NCBI GenBank assembly: GCA_937944885.1
Contig: CALFBB010000005.1
Coordinates: 1-64,000, forward strand
Source of the DNA: an uncultured cyanobacterium
GTDB taxonomy: Bacteria; Cyanobacteriota; Cyanobacteriia; Thermostichales; Thermostichaceae
Direction: 5' to 3'
Length of the DNA: 64,000 bases
Shown piece by piece: positions 29,801 to 39,935 of the stretch. The notes under the pieces are model-generated. The model was not told the origin of the DNA, ran no database searches, and saw only the letters and a program-made list of their open reading frames with translations. The position numbers and the translations under genes were made by a program. Every line of letters starts with the position of its first letter. The first letter of the stretch is position 1.

Positions 29801-30790
29801 ATGCGTTTCTTGGTTACCGGCGGTGCCGGTTATATCGGTAGCCACACCTGCAAAGCATTGGCTGCCTCTGGCCATATCCCGATTACCTACGACAATTTGG
29901 TTTACGGTCACCCATGGGCCGTTCGCTGGGGGCCTTTGGAACAGGGAGATATTGCAGACCGAGAGCGGCTGGATCAGGTGATTAAACAGTATCAACCGGA
30001 GGCTGTTATTCACTTTGCCGCCTATACCTACGTGGGCGAGTCAGTCCAAGATCCGGCCAAGTACTACCGCAACAATGTGGTTGGATCCCTTAGCTTATTA
30101 GAGGCCATGCGGGATCACGGCATCCCCTACATAGTCTTTTCCAGTACCTGCGCCTCTTACGGTATACCCGAACAGATCCCCATTCCCGAAAGCCACCCTC
30201 AGCGCCCGATCAATCCCTACGGCCAAAGCAAGCTGATGGTGGAACAAATGCTGCGGGATTTTCGTGCTGCTTACGGGATCCAGTCGATTAGCCTCCGCTA
30301 TTTCAATGCCGCCGGGGCGGATCCTGAGGGCGAGATCGGGGAAGCCCACAACCCGGAGACCCATCTCATCCCCTTGGTGTTGGATGCAGCCAGTGGCCGA
30401 CGACCCCACATCACCCTTTTTGGTGACGACTACGATACGCCAGACGGCACCTGTATTCGAGACTATATCCACGTCAGTGACCTAGCCCGAGCCCATGTTT
30501 TGGCGGTAGAAGCCTTAGTCACCCATCAGCCTGTACAAGCCGCCTACAATCTTGGGAATGGTCAAGGCTTTTCGGTCAAAGAGGTGATTGCTGCCGCTGA
30601 AGCTGTGACCCAAAAGCAGATCCCGGTGCAGATCGGAGCACGCCGACCCGGGGATCCCCCTCGTTTGGTGGGAGATGCCAGTGCTATCATGCGGGATTTA
30701 AGTTGGAAACCCACCTACACCAAGCTGGCCCAGATCCTAGAAACCGCCTGGCTTTGGCACCAGAAGCAACCCTACCAGAAAGCGGTGTAA
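29801..30790 (+). CDS. galE: UDP-glucose 4-epimerase
   Basis: GalE interconverts UDP-glucose and UDP-galactose for glycolipid and polysaccharide synthesis. The 329-aa SDR protein starts MRFLVTGGAGYIGSH (NAD-binding GxxGxxG). It has the catalytic Ser in FSSTCASYG and the YGQSK (YxxxK) motif, then SLRYFNAAGADPEGEIGE. The ATG at 29801 is the natural start, seven codons inside the open frame. Confidence 0.95.
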   Translation: MRFLVTGGAGYIGSHTCKALAASGHIPITYDNLVYGHPWAVRWGPLEQGDIADRERLDQVIKQYQPEAVIHFAAYTYVGESVQDPAKYYRNNVVGSLSLLEAMRDHGIPYIVFSSTCASYGIPEQIPIPESHPQRPINPYGQSKLMVEQMLRDFRAAYGIQSISLRYFNAAGADPEGEIGEAHNPETHLIPLVLDAASGRRPHITLFGDDYDTPDGTCIRDYIHVSDLARAHVLAVEALVTHQPVQAAYNLGNGQGFSVKEVIAAAEAVTQKQIPVQIGARRPGDPPRLVGDASAIMRDLSWKPTYTKLAQILETAWLWHQKQPYQKAV

Positions 30791-30901
30791 AATCTTGCCT
30801 AGCCCGCCAGAGGTATGGCCAGTAACCAGAAACTTTGTTCCCGGCGTAAACCGTAGGCATCACTCTAGATGAAGTGTTGAGATGAAGGCTTGGGAAGGAC
30901 G

Positions 30902-31921
30902 TCAATCCACCCAGTGCTCTGCCATGTATTCCGCCAGATCCAATACCCGCTGTGAGTAGCCCCACTCGTTGTCGTACCAGGCCATCACCTTGACCAGGTC
31001 ACCACCCAGCACACTGGTCATTTCTGCATCCACAATGGCCGAGCAGTCATGGCCCCGATAGTCAATCGACACCAAGGGAACATCAGAATAAGCAAGGATC
31101 CCCTTCATATAGGTTAAAGAGGCTTCCTTCAAGGCATCGTTGACCTCTTCAGCAATAACACTCTTTTCAGTTTGCACAACCAGATCTACCAAAGAAACAT
31201 TGGGGGTGGGCACCCGTACTGCCACACCATTTAGTTTGCCCTTCAGCTCAGGAATCACCAGTGCCACCGCCTTTGCTGCACCTGTAGTGGTGGGAACCAT
31301 ACTCAAAGCCGCCGCCCGCGCTCGGCGCAGATCCCGGTGTCCACCATCCAAAATGCGTTGATCCCCGGTGTAACTGTGGGTAGTGGTCATGGTGGCACGG
31401 ACAATGCCGAATTTGTCCAGCAGAACCTTAATGATCGGCGTCAGACAATTGGTGGTACAGCTAGCATTACTGACAATGTTGTGGCGTACAGGATCGTAGG
31501 TATGCTGGTTTACTCCGTAGACAAAGGTAGGAATCTCACCCCCTTTGGCCGGAGCCGTGATCATCACCTTTTTGGCACCAGCTTCGAGATGCTTAGAAGC
31601 GCCCTCATAGTTAACGAAGACACCTGTAGCTTCGATTACCAAATCCACATTCCAGTCTTTCCAGGGTAGATTACTGGGGTTGCGATCCGAAACGGTGTTA
31701 ATAAACTTGCCATTCACCACCAAGCCCCGCTCGGCAGGCTCAACTTCCGCCCCTTGCAGTGGCCCAAGAATGGAATCGTACTTGAGCAAATGGGCAGCAG
31801 TGCGAGCATCTGAAGTGTCATTGATAGCTACAATATCTAAATTGGACCGGGAGCGACCCAACCAACAGCGCAAGAAGTTGCGACCAATACGACCAAATCC
31901 GTTAATTGCTACCCTGACCAC
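30902..31921 (-). CDS. gap2: Glyceraldehyde-3-phosphate dehydrogenase (Gap2 type)
   Basis: A 339-aa GAPDH. The NAD(P)-binding [17 protein letters not shown] start, the catalytic Cys in NASCTTNCL, the active-site His in [12 protein letters not shown] and [11 protein letters not shown] are all present. The sequence, especially [10 protein letters not shown] and [12 protein letters not shown], is of the cyanobacterial Gap2 type, which works with NADPH (or NADH) in the Calvin-Benson cycle and binds CP12. The start is a GTG at 31921 ([10 protein letters not shown]). It is divergent from the S9 peptidase. Confidence 0.96.
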   Translation of the reverse strand: MVRVAINGFGRIGRNFLRCWLGRSRSNLDIVAINDTSDARTAAHLLKYDSILGPLQGAEVEPAERGLVVNGKFINTVSDRNPSNLPWKDWNVDLVIEATGVFVNYEGASKHLEAGAKKVMITAPAKGGEIPTFVYGVNQHTYDPVRHNIVSNASCTTNCLTPIIKVLLDKFGIVRATMTTTHSYTGDQRILDGGHRDLRRARAAALSMVPTTTGAAKAVALVIPELKGKLNGVAVRVPTPNVSLVDLVVQTEKSVIAEEVNDALKEASLTYMKGILAYSDVPLVSIDYRGHDCSAIVDAEMTSVLGGDLVKVMAWYDNEWGYSQRVLDLAEYMAEHWVD

Positions 31922-32110
31922 TGCTCTTGACCTCGCTACTTGAAATTCTCTAAGGGCTGCTGCTTAGCACATAATATCGCAAGCCCTAGATATTCTGAAG
32001 GTAAAATTTGGGATCCCTGTGTTAAATTGCTCAGGACGCTGCCGGTTGAACGCCTATCCGCAAGGGATCCCCGGTCTTCTAAGATCGGCTAAGGAGTAGG
32101 AGCAGCCCCT

Positions 32111-34045
32111 ATGGTTGAGCAAGCCAGTTATGGATCCTGGCGATCCCCGATTACGTCTGATCTGGTTGTGGCGGGATCCATCCGCCTGGGACAGATCTGC
32201 TGGGATCAAGGGGATCTCTACTGGACGGAGGGCCGCCCGCAAGAGAAAGGACGCAATGTTCTGATCCGGCGTTCTGCCGATGGGAGCTGCAGGGAACTGA
32301 CGCCTGCTCCCTTGAATGTGCGCACACGAGTTCATGAATATGGGGGCGGCGCCTACTGGGTGGCAGCGGGGGTGGTTTACTTCTGTAACTTTGCCGACCA
32401 ACGGCTCTATCGTTTGGTTCCCGGTTCGCATCCCCAACCCTTGACGGCAGCAGGCCCCTATCGCTACGCGGATGGAATAGTGGATCGGCTGCGCAGACGT
32501 ATCCTCTGTGTGCGAGAAGATCACAGCCGAGAAGGAGAGCCGCAAAATAGTTTAGTAGCCATTGACCTGCAGAGGGGATCCCAGCAGATTTTGGCCTGCG
32601 GACATGACTTTTATGCCAATCCTCGCCTCAGCCCAGAGGGTCAGGTTCTGGTGTGGCTGACTTGGGATCACCCCCAGATGCCTTGGGACGGCACAGAACT
32701 GTGGTGGGCAGAACTGGCTCCAGACGGGACCTTAGGGGAGCCGCGAAAAATCGCTGGGGGCCCTCATGAATCGATTTTTCAACCACAATGGTCACCGCAA
32801 GGCCAGCTTTACTGGGTTTCTGATCGCTCCGGTTGGTGGAATCTCTACCGCTGGGATCCGCAGGGGGCCGAACCTGTACAACCCCTCTGCCCGATGCAAG
32901 CTGAGTTTGGTGAACCCCAGTGGGTATTTGGCCTGAGCACCTATGGCTTTTGTCAGGATGGTCGCCTCCTCACCTGCTACAAACAAGAGGGGGTTTCTCA
33001 CCTGGCCTACCTGGATCCGGATTCAGGAGAGTTACAAGGGATCCCCTTACCCTATACCCAGATTGACGGTTTACAGGTCAGCGGCCAACAAGCTGCCTTC
33101 CTAGCCGGATCTCCAACCGAGTCGATGGCCTTGGTTTGTTTGGACCTAGATTCTGAACAATGGCAGGTGTTGGCCCGCTCCCACAGCCTGCAGGTGGATC
33201 CCGGCTATGTATCGATCCCAGAAGCCATCGCCTTTCCAACCGGTGCAGGAGAAATAGCTTACGCCTTTTTTTACCCTCCTCAAAATCAAGATTTTGTTGC
33301 GCCTGCCTCTGAAAAACCTCCCCTCCTGGTCAAAAGTCATGGAGGACCGACCGGGGCGACCACAGCCGTGCTGAACCTAGGGATCCAATACTGGACCAGC
33401 CGGGGCATTGCGGTTTTGGACGTAAACTATCGAGGCAGTACAGGCTACGGACGAGCCTATCGGGATGCTCTGAAGGGGAAATGGGGCCTTGTAGAGGTGG
33501 AAGATTGTATCTGTGGGGCAAAATTCTTGGCAGAGCAAGGCAGGGTGGATGGGGAGCGGCTGCTGATTGACGGTGGCAGTGCAGGAGGGTACACCACGCT
33601 GGCTGCTCTCACCTTTCACGATACCTTTAAAGCCGGTGCTAGCTACTACGGTGTCAGCGACCTAGAAGCATTGGTTCAAGAGACCCACAAGTTTGAATCT
33701 CACTACCTGGACAGCCTCATCGGCCCCTATCCAGAGCAACAGGATCTCTACCGGGCGCGTTCTCCCATTCATCATCTAGATCGTCTCAATTGCCCGGTGA
33801 TTTTCTTTCAGGGTTTAGAAGACACCATTGTGCCCCCCAACCAAGCGGAAGCCATGGTAGCAGCCCTGCGGGCTAAGGGGTTGCCCGTTGCCTACGTTCC
33901 TTTCGAGGGCGAGCAACACGGTTTTCGGCAGGCAGCCAACATCAAACGGGCTCTGGAGGCAGAGCTTTATTTTTATGCCCATGTGTTGGGCTTTGCCCTC
34001 GCAGAAGAAATTGAGCCGGTTATCATTGATAATCTCTATTCCTGA
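32111..34045 (+). CDS. S9 family (prolyl oligopeptidase-like) serine peptidase
   Basis: A 644-aa cytoplasmic peptidase with an N-terminal beta-propeller-like region (residues 1 to about 380) and a C-terminal alpha/beta-hydrolase domain. The nucleophile Ser lies in [14 protein letters not shown]. The acid is likely the Asp of GLEDTIVPP, and the His is in [11 protein letters not shown]. It probably cleaves short peptides or acylated peptides, as in the acylaminoacyl-peptidase branch; the substrate is not predictable. The ATG at 32111 follows a purine-rich AGGAGTAGGAGC. Confidence 0.92.
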   Translation: MVEQASYGSWRSPITSDLVVAGSIRLGQICWDQGDLYWTEGRPQEKGRNVLIRRSADGSCRELTPAPLNVRTRVHEYGGGAYWVAAGVVYFCNFADQRLYRLVPGSHPQPLTAAGPYRYADGIVDRLRRRILCVREDHSREGEPQNSLVAIDLQRGSQQILACGHDFYANPRLSPEGQVLVWLTWDHPQMPWDGTELWWAELAPDGTLGEPRKIAGGPHESIFQPQWSPQGQLYWVSDRSGWWNLYRWDPQGAEPVQPLCPMQAEFGEPQWVFGLSTYGFCQDGRLLTCYKQEGVSHLAYLDPDSGELQGIPLPYTQIDGLQVSGQQAAFLAGSPTESMALVCLDLDSEQWQVLARSHSLQVDPGYVSIPEAIAFPTGAGEIAYAFFYPPQNQDFVAPASEKPPLLVKSHGGPTGATTAVLNLGIQYWTSRGIAVLDVNYRGSTGYGRAYRDALKGKWGLVEVEDCICGAKFLAEQGRVDGERLLIDGGSAGGYTTLAALTFHDTFKAGASYYGVSDLEALVQETHKFESHYLDSLIGPYPEQQDLYRARSPIHHLDRLNCPVIFFQGLEDTIVPPNQAEAMVAALRAKGLPVAYVPFEGEQHGFRQAANIKRALEAELYFYAHVLGFALAEEIEPVIIDNLYS

Positions 34046-34354
34046 ACGTGATGTACTCTCACGGCATAACTTCTGACCGAAAACCCAGCCGATTATCCTT
34101 CGGCTAGCCGATCAACCGTTGCGACTCACAGGCCTCTGCAACACCTTAGCCAGATCTTGGGGAACTGCCGAAAAGTCTCTGCAGATTTGTCGACCCATTA
34201 TTTCCCTGCTAGCTCTGGAGGTATTTCCAAGGATGGAGGCGGATCCATCCGTTAGCAATTCTCCGACATAGCGAGAACAGGCGTGATACAACTATTAGTT
34301 AGACCAATCACCCAGGATTTTGTTTTTCGGTATTGTTCTGCTTGAGGAGAAGCT
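34046..34354. promoter_or_regulatory. Region upstream of ndhO
   Basis: There is no gene in this 309-bp stretch. A short hairpin (AGCCGA/TCGGCT) lies at about 34088-34106 with no T-run. AT-rich sequence with TACAACTATTAG at about 34285 is the likely promoter area for ndhO. Confidence 0.35.
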
Positions 34355-34573
34355 ATGGCCATCAAACGGGGCAGCCTAGTGCGAGCCGTGCGCGAACAAT
34401 TGCAGGGGAGCTTGGAAGCCCAAGCCAGTGATTCCTTCATCCCCAACTACGTCTTCGAGAGCCCTGGAGAGGTGGTGGACATCAAAGACAACTACCTGCA
34501 GATTAAGTTCGGCGTTGTTCCGACCCCCACCATTTGGTTGCGAGCAGATCAAGTGGAAGAGGTGGGTGACTAA
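34355..34573 (+). CDS. ndhO: NAD(P)H-quinone oxidoreductase subunit O
   Basis: NdhO is a small peripheral subunit of the cyanobacterial/plastid NDH-1 complex in the thylakoid, involved in cyclic electron flow and CO2 uptake. The 72-aa product starts [16 protein letters not shown] and has the SH3-like core [20 protein letters not shown] followed by WLRADQVE. The length is normal. A good Shine-Dalgarno sequence (GAGGAGAAGCT) precedes the ATG. ftsQ begins 56 bp downstream. Confidence 0.95.
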   Translation: MAIKRGSLVRAVREQLQGSLEAQASDSFIPNYVFESPGEVVDIKDNYLQIKFGVVPTPTIWLRADQVEEVGD

Positions 34574-34629
34574 ACGAGGAGCATGGGTAGCTCCAAATCT
34601 CACAGCCATGGCTGGGTTGAGGTGGTTGA

Positions 34630-35475
34630 ATGGTACCTCTGGCTCCCCCCACACGGGAACAACTGTTGCAGCGCCGCCAGCTTCTCCGCCGGCAGCGGCG
34701 CAGTCGCTTTTGGCAAGGATCCTGGCGTCTCACCAGTTCCATGGTTGTCCTGACCGGTTTGGTACTGGGGTTGCGGCAACCCTACTGGCAAATTCGTCAG
34801 CCGGAGCAGATCCAGGTGCAGGGAGCAAACTGGGTGGATCCTGCCTGGGTAAGATCCCAGTTGCCCTTGCGCTATCCGATCCATATTTGGCAAGTGCAAC
34901 CTGCTGTTCTGGAAAAAGCTCTCCTGGGATCCCCGAGTCAACCTTCCCCAATTGCAAAGGCTCAGGTGTGGCGGCGGCTCCTGCCTGTGGGCATCATCAT
35001 TCAAATCCAAGAACGACAGCCCATTGCGCAAGCGATACGTGGAGATCAACTGGGTTTGGTGGATATTGAGGGCAACTGGCTGGCCCTTGACTCCTTTCAA
35101 AACCCTGGTGTGTTCAACTCTTCTACATCTCCTCTCCCGCGGTTGGAATTACTGGGTTGGGAAAGCCATACCCCAGAGCAATGGGCCCTCTTGCTCAGCA
35201 CTCTGCAGCAATCTGACATTCCCATCGAAGCGGTGGATTGGCAAGGGGGGGAAGCAATCCGATTGCGCACCGAACTGGGTAACGTCTACCTAGGGCCAAT
35301 TTCCGACCGTTTGGCGCTGCAAATTCAAACCCTTAACCAGATGCGCGAGCTGCGCCGCTACTGTGATTGCACCCCTGAGGAAATCGTTCATATTGATCTC
35401 ACCAGCCCCACTGTACCCACCCTGGAGCTAACTCCTAGCGCCAGCCAAGAACGTTGGCGGTTGGACTTGCCCTAA
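34630..35475 (+). CDS. ftsQ: Cell division protein FtsQ/DivIB
   Basis: FtsQ is a bitopic division protein that links FtsL/FtsB and FtsW/FtsI at the septum. The 281-aa protein has a basic cytoplasmic start (RRQLLRRQRRSRFWQGSW) and one membrane helix (LTSSMVVLTGLVLGL). A POTRA-like domain follows from IQVQGANWVDPAWV, then IQIQERQPIAQAI and GLVDIEGNWLAL. In many cyanobacteria ftsZ follows ftsQ; here a CbiO-type ABC ATPase gene follows after 6 bp. Confidence 0.9.
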   Translation: MVPLAPPTREQLLQRRQLLRRQRRSRFWQGSWRLTSSMVVLTGLVLGLRQPYWQIRQPEQIQVQGANWVDPAWVRSQLPLRYPIHIWQVQPAVLEKALLGSPSQPSPIAKAQVWRRLLPVGIIIQIQERQPIAQAIRGDQLGLVDIEGNWLALDSFQNPGVFNSSTSPLPRLELLGWESHTPEQWALLLSTLQQSDIPIEAVDWQGGEAIRLRTELGNVYLGPISDRLALQIQTLNQMRELRRYCDCTPEEIVHIDLTSPTVPTLELTPSASQERWRLDLP

Positions 35476-35481
35476 ACCCCT

Positions 35482-36228
35482 ATGAGCCTTTCCCCCCTAG
35501 CATTGGATGCAAAGCAGTTGTGGGTGGCTTACCCCGGTCACCCACCTGTCTTGCAAGGGATTGATCTACAGATCAAGCTTGGCGAGCGTCTAGGGATCAT
35601 CGGCCCAAACGGGGCTGGCAAAACCACCCTGTTCCTCACCCTCTCTGGTCTATTGCCAATTTACTCTGGCCAAGTCACCCTGTTGGGACGACCACTGGTG
35701 CCAGGAGAATTTCGCCCAGACGTGGGGTTGGTATTCCAGGATCCCAATGATCAACTGTTTGCCCCCACCGTTGCCGAAGATGTTGCCTTTGGGCTGCGTA
35801 ACTTGGGTGCTTCGGAGCGGGAGATTGCCGCCGCTGTTCAGGCCGCTCTCCACCATACCGGTACTTTGCACCTGGCCGAGTGCCCTCCCCATCATCTTTC
35901 GGGGGGTGAAAAACGCATGGTGGCAATTGCTGGGATCCTGGCGATGCAACCCCAACTGGTGCTTTACGATGAACCAACCGCCAACCTGGATCTGCGAGGG
36001 CGGCGGCGGCTGATCCGGTTTCTGCAGCAAAGGTCACAAACCTTCCTGCTGGCTTCCCACGATTTAGAACTGGTTTTGCAGGTCTGTGAGCAAGTCATTC
36101 TCCTGGATCAAGGCCGTATCTGGGCAGTAGGATCCCCGGTCGAGGTGATGAGCCATGCGGATTTGATGGAAGCCCATGGCCTGGAAGTCCCCTACTCCTT
36201 ACGCCGGGAAGAATCAGGTAAGCAGTGA
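35482..36228 (+). CDS. cbiO: Energy-coupling factor ATP-binding protein, CbiO type
   Basis: A 248-aa ABC ATPase of the ECF class. Walker A is GPNGAGKTT, the Q-loop VGLVFQDPNDQLFAPTVAED is characteristic of CbiO/EcfA proteins, the signature is LSGGEKRMVAIAGIL, and Walker B is LVLYDEPTANLD. The H-loop is ASHDLELVL. It would hydrolyse ATP for a Co/Ni-type ECF transporter. The only T- and S-components in the window are CbiQ and CbiM, about 15 kb upstream and lacking their own ATPase, so it may serve them. It is probably co-transcribed with ftsQ. Confidence 0.9.
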   Translation: MSLSPLALDAKQLWVAYPGHPPVLQGIDLQIKLGERLGIIGPNGAGKTTLFLTLSGLLPIYSGQVTLLGRPLVPGEFRPDVGLVFQDPNDQLFAPTVAEDVAFGLRNLGASEREIAAAVQAALHHTGTLHLAECPPHHLSGGEKRMVAIAGILAMQPQLVLYDEPTANLDLRGRRRLIRFLQQRSQTFLLASHDLELVLQVCEQVILLDQGRIWAVGSPVEVMSHADLMEAHGLEVPYSLRREESGKQ

Positions 36229-36729
36229 TCAAGCCCTCAGACGCAGCTGGCTCCTCTCACCCCGCTGCCGGTTTTCTCTCCCCAGCCGGCGTTCCCGATC
36301 GGCCTATGCTCTTGTGAAGGAGCTTATCCCAGGTAGGTGGCAAAAGAGTCGAAATGTCAAGAATTATTTTCTAATCAATAGTAATTTAGCCTCTCTTAAT
36401 AAAAAGCTATCAAGCTAATTAAAAATATTGATTTTTGTTCAGGATCAATTGGGGATATCATTTTGTTGAGTCGGAGAACCTTGCTCTAGGCCATCCTGAT
36501 CAGTTTTGTATGATCGGTATTGTGCAGGAAAGGCATGGATTTTACTCAGGCTTGGGATCCTTGTCCGCCCCGGTTGAGGTTTGGCCAAGGTAGCCATTGC
36601 GATCAAGCTTTGGACAGAAATTCCTCTTTGATGAGAGTGTATAAGCAAGCCTAATAAGCGAGACAAATCTGCCTGATTGCTTGGTTTTACGACGCTCAGG
36701 AACTCAGTGTTCAAACAGGGAGAGTTGAT
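36229..36729 (+). promoter_or_regulatory. Upstream region of the carboxysome operon
   Basis: There is no gene in 500 bp. An AT-rich core at about 36340-36440 includes TAATTTAGC and GCTAATTA, a near-inverted pair that may be a regulator site. The ccmK ribosome site (AGGGAGAG) lies at the end. The ccm promoter should be here; I cannot name a factor. Confidence 0.45.
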
Positions 36730-37038
36730 ATGCCTATCGCAGTCGGAATGATTGAAACCCGCGGGTTCCCGGCAGTGGTGGAAGCCGCCGATGCCATGGT
36801 GAAGGCCGCTCGGGTGACTCTAGTGGGCTACGAAAAAATCGGTAGTGGTCGAGTCACGGTGATCGTGCGCGGCGATGTCTCGGAGGTGCAGGCTTCGGTG
36901 GCTGCCGGTTTGGAGTCGGCTAAGCGGGTCAGTGGCGGTGAGATCCTCTCCCACCACATCATTGCTCGGCCCCACGAAAACCTAGAGTTTGTCTTGCCCA
37001 TCCGCTACACCGAGGCGGTTGAGCAATTCCGCACCTGA
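36730..37038 (+). CDS. ccmK: Carboxysome shell protein CcmK (first copy)
   Basis: A 102-aa single BMC-domain protein that forms the hexamers of the beta-carboxysome facets. The sequence [20 protein letters not shown] and [20 protein letters not shown] is standard CcmK; KIGSGRVT lines the hexamer pore. A second, very similar copy follows after 157 bp. It is first in the ccmK-K-L-M-N-O operon and has a good ribosome-binding site. Confidence 0.97.
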   Translation: MPIAVGMIETRGFPAVVEAADAMVKAARVTLVGYEKIGSGRVTVIVRGDVSEVQASVAAGLESAKRVSGGEILSHHIIARPHENLEFVLPIRYTEAVEQFRT

Positions 37039-37053
37039 GGGGGGGATCCCTTT

Positions 37054-37083
37054 GCTGAGGTGATGCAGGCTGAGGTGATGCAG
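37054..37083. repeat. 15-bp perfect tandem duplication between ccmK copies
   Basis: GCTGAGGTGATGCAG occurs twice head to tail, followed by a partial third copy (AAGGTCATGCAG, 37084-37095). Confidence 0.9.
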
Positions 37084-37195
37084 AAGGTCATGCAGAGGCT
37101 TGGTGAGGGCACCCCTGAGATTGCTGGTTTTGCTTTGAGTTTATGTTCAGTTTACTTTCCACCCCTACCCTCGAATTTCAGCATAAGGAGTACAT

Positions 37196-37537
37196 ATGGC
37201 TATTGCAGTTGGCATGATTGAAACCTTGGGCTTTCCTGCTGTGGTGGAAGCCGCCGATGCCATGGTGAAGGCCGCTCGGGTGACCCTGGTGGGTTACGAA
37301 AAAATCAGCAGTGGCCGGGTGACCGTAATTGTGCGGGGTGATGTCTCGGAGGTGCAGGCTTCCGTGTCTGCCGGGATTGACTCTGTAAAACGGGTCAACG
37401 GCGGTCAACTGCTCTCCTGGCACATCATTGCCCGGCCCCACGAAAACTTGGAGTATGTGCTTCCGATTCGCTACACGGAAGATGTGGCTCAGTTTCGTGA
37501 AGGGGTGAATGCCATCCGTCCCTTCACCCGTCCCTGA
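37196..37537 (+). CDS. ccmK: Carboxysome shell protein CcmK (second copy)
   Basis: A 113-aa BMC-domain shell protein. It is nearly identical to the first copy through [12 protein letters not shown], but has KISSGRVT at the pore, [14 protein letters not shown], and a C-terminal extension [12 protein letters not shown]. Two adjacent ccmK genes are normal in beta-cyanobacteria and allow mixed shell composition. An AAGGAG ribosome site lies 6 nt upstream of the ATG. Its stop overlaps the ccmL start by one base (TGATG). Confidence 0.97.
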   Translation: MAIAVGMIETLGFPAVVEAADAMVKAARVTLVGYEKISSGRVTVIVRGDVSEVQASVSAGIDSVKRVNGGQLLSWHIIARPHENLEYVLPIRYTEDVAQFREGVNAIRPFTRP

Positions 37538-37836
37538 TGCGTATCGCCATCGTTCGGGGCACCGTCACCAGTACCCAAAAGGATCCCAGCCTAACAGGTG
37601 TCAAGTTTCTGTTGGTGCAATACCTCGATCTGGAGGGGCAGCCCCAGCCCGACTATGCGGTGGCCGCCGACCCAGTAGGAGCTGGTACCGACGAGTGGGT
37701 ACTGGTCAGCCAGGGCAGTGCTGCCCGTCAGCCACAAGGGAATGAAACTCGCCCTCTAGATGCGGTGGTGATGGCCATTATCGATACGGTCAGCATCGGT
37801 GGGCGCTCCCTTTACAACAAACGGGATCAGCGTTAG
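37537..37836 (+). CDS. ccmL: Carboxysome vertex protein CcmL
   Basis: A 99-aa EutN/CcmL-family protein. Its pentamers cap the vertices of the icosahedral carboxysome shell. [29 protein letters not shown] and [19 protein letters not shown] are typical. It is translationally coupled to the second ccmK by a 1-base overlap. Confidence 0.97.
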   Translation: MRIAIVRGTVTSTQKDPSLTGVKFLLVQYLDLEGQPQPDYAVAADPVGAGTDEWVLVSQGSAARQPQGNETRPLDAVVMAIIDTVSIGGRSLYNKRDQR

Positions 37837-37883
37837 CTTCTACTTTTTTGGTTCATTTTGATACGCTCTTGAGGCTCTTGGAT

Positions 37884-39893
37884 ATGCCTGTACGTACCTA
37901 TGCTGCACCACCAACCCCTTGGTCTCGTGAACTGGCGGAGCCGGATATTGACCCATCCGCTTATGTTCATTCCTTCTCTAACTTAATCGGGGATGTACGG
38001 GTAGAGGCGCAGGTGCTGATTGCTCCCGGAACCTCGATTCGAGCCGATGAGGGATCCCCTTTCCACATTGGTGAGGGCTCCAACGTTCAAGATGGGGTCG
38101 TGATCCATGGTTTAGAGCAAGGACGAGTGATAGGGGAAGATGGCGAACCCTACTCCGTCTGGATTGGCAAGAATACCTCCATCGCTCACATGGCCCTGAT
38201 CCATGGGCCGGCCTATGTGGGCAACAACTGCTTTATCGGCTTTCGCTCGACGGTATTCAATGCCCGGGTTGGGGATGGCTGCATCGTCATGTTGCACTGC
38301 TTGATTCAGGATGTGGAGATTCCCCCTGGCAAATATGTGGCCTCCGGCTCCATTATCACCACCCAAGCAGAGGCGGACCGACTGCCGGATGTACAGGATA
38401 GCGATGCCAAGTTTGCCCAGCATGTCATCGGCATTAACCAAGCACTGCGGGAGGGCTACCAGTGCAGTGAGAACTTGGTCTGCATTGCCCCGATCCGCGA
38501 CGAACTGAAAGCGAGAACTCACAAAACGGCTACGGAGACTGCAACCATGACCTATTCCTCCCACCACGCTAACGGATGGAACGGCGATGGATCCCCTCTT
38601 AAGCCTGAGGTGGTGGATCAAATCCGGGCTCTATTGGCCCAGGGCTATCGAGTTGGCCTTGAATACGCCGATGCTCGTCGCTATCGTACCTCCTCCTGGC
38701 AAAGCGAAAGCCCGATTACCAGTACCCGCGAAGCGGAGGTGGTGCAATCTTTAGGGGCGATCCTGGCGGAGCACCAAGGGGAATATGTGCGCCTGTTGGG
38801 TATTGATCCCAAGGCCAAGCGAAGGGTCTTGGAGCAGATTATCCAAACCCCCGATGGACCTGCTCATGTGGGATCGGCTCGGATCCCGTCAGCTCCCCCT
38901 GCAACTGCTGCCGGTGGGACAACAGCCACATCCTCTCCTGCTGTTCGCGCAAGCGGGACGGAGTCCTTAGGGTTGAACCTAGAGGAGCAAATTCGCTCCC
39001 TCTTGGCGCAAGGATATCGAGTCGGGTTGGAAGCTGCCGATGCCCGTCGCTATCGTACCTCCTCCTGGCAAACGCTGGGCAACTTGAGTGGTCAGCCCCG
39101 CGAGATTCTCGCCTCCATCCAAGCTACTCTGGCGGAGCACTCAGGGGAGTATGTGCGCCTGCTGGGAATTGACCCGAAGGCCAAGCGGCGGGTTCTCGAA
39201 CAGATCATCCAAACCCCGCAAGGCCGGGTGGGTAGCCATTCCGCTACTGGGGCAGAAGCAAGCAGAGTGACTTCAGCAAGGAGTAACGCCGGCCTAGAAC
39301 TGGGTCTGCAGGAGGAAGTGCATCGTCTCTTGGCGCAGGGATATCGCATCGGCTATGAGTATGCCGATGAGCGCCGCTATAAGACCTCTTCTTGGAAGAG
39401 TGGGGCCACCATTCGGGCCACCCGTGCGCCAGAGGTACTGGCCAAGTTGACTGCAGCCTTAGCAGAACACAGTGGTGAGTATGTGCGTTTGATTGGCATT
39501 GACCCTAAGGCCAAAAAGCGGGTCTTTGAGCGGATCATTCAAACGCCCAACCGCCAGGTTGCCGGAGCTGCCGCTACATCCCCCTCTGGGGCGTCTTCCT
39601 CCTCTGCCGGCACCGCCCATGCTCCCGCCACCCATTTGAGTGCTGAAGTCCTAGCACAAGTCCAGCAGCTTTTGGGCCAGGGCTATCGCATCGGTACCGA
39701 ACACGCAGATAAGCGTCGGTTCCGCACCTCCTCTTGGCGGAGCTGTAGCCCCATTGAAGCAACCCAGGTGCCTCAGGTGGTGGCGGCCCTGGAAGCCTGC
39801 CTGGAAGAGCATCGGGGTGAATATGTCCGCTTACTGGGCATTGATACCAAGGCCAAACGGCGGGTGTTGGAGCAAATCATCCAAACCCCTTGA
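37884..39893 (+). CDS. ccmM: Carboxysome assembly protein CcmM
   Basis: CcmM condenses Rubisco and links it to CcmN and the shell. The product is 669 aa from the ATG at 37884 ([14 protein letters not shown]). Residues 1 to about 200 form the gamma-carbonic-anhydrase left-handed beta-helix; histidines in VIHGLEQ and [14 protein letters not shown] fit the zinc-ligand set, so the domain may be active. Four Rubisco-small-subunit-like repeats follow at about residues 242-325, 366-446, 473-556 and 586-670, each with LLAQGYRxG, RYRTSSW and [16 protein letters not shown]. Linkers are rich in Ala, Ser, Pro and Thr. An internal start producing a short, SSU-only form is known in this family; I did not locate it with confidence. 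Confidence 0.97.
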   Translation: MPVRTYAAPPTPWSRELAEPDIDPSAYVHSFSNLIGDVRVEAQVLIAPGTSIRADEGSPFHIGEGSNVQDGVVIHGLEQGRVIGEDGEPYSVWIGKNTSIAHMALIHGPAYVGNNCFIGFRSTVFNARVGDGCIVMLHCLIQDVEIPPGKYVASGSIITTQAEADRLPDVQDSDAKFAQHVIGINQALREGYQCSENLVCIAPIRDELKARTHKTATETATMTYSSHHANGWNGDGSPLKPEVVDQIRALLAQGYRVGLEYADARRYRTSSWQSESPITSTREAEVVQSLGAILAEHQGEYVRLLGIDPKAKRRVLEQIIQTPDGPAHVGSARIPSAPPATAAGGTTATSSPAVRASGTESLGLNLEEQIRSLLAQGYRVGLEAADARRYRTSSWQTLGNLSGQPREILASIQATLAEHSGEYVRLLGIDPKAKRRVLEQIIQTPQGRVGSHSATGAEASRVTSARSNAGLELGLQEEVHRLLAQGYRIGYEYADERRYKTSSWKSGATIRATRAPEVLAKLTAALAEHSGEYVRLIGIDPKAKKRVFERIIQTPNRQVAGAAATSPSGASSSSAGTAHAPATHLSAEVLAQVQQLLGQGYRIGTEHADKRRFRTSSWRSCSPIEATQVPQVVAALEACLEEHRGEYVRLLGIDTKAKRRVLEQIIQTP

Positions 39894-39935
39894 AGGCGTA
39901 GTTAACCTGTTCGGTTTGAGACCGACCCCCTAGCG

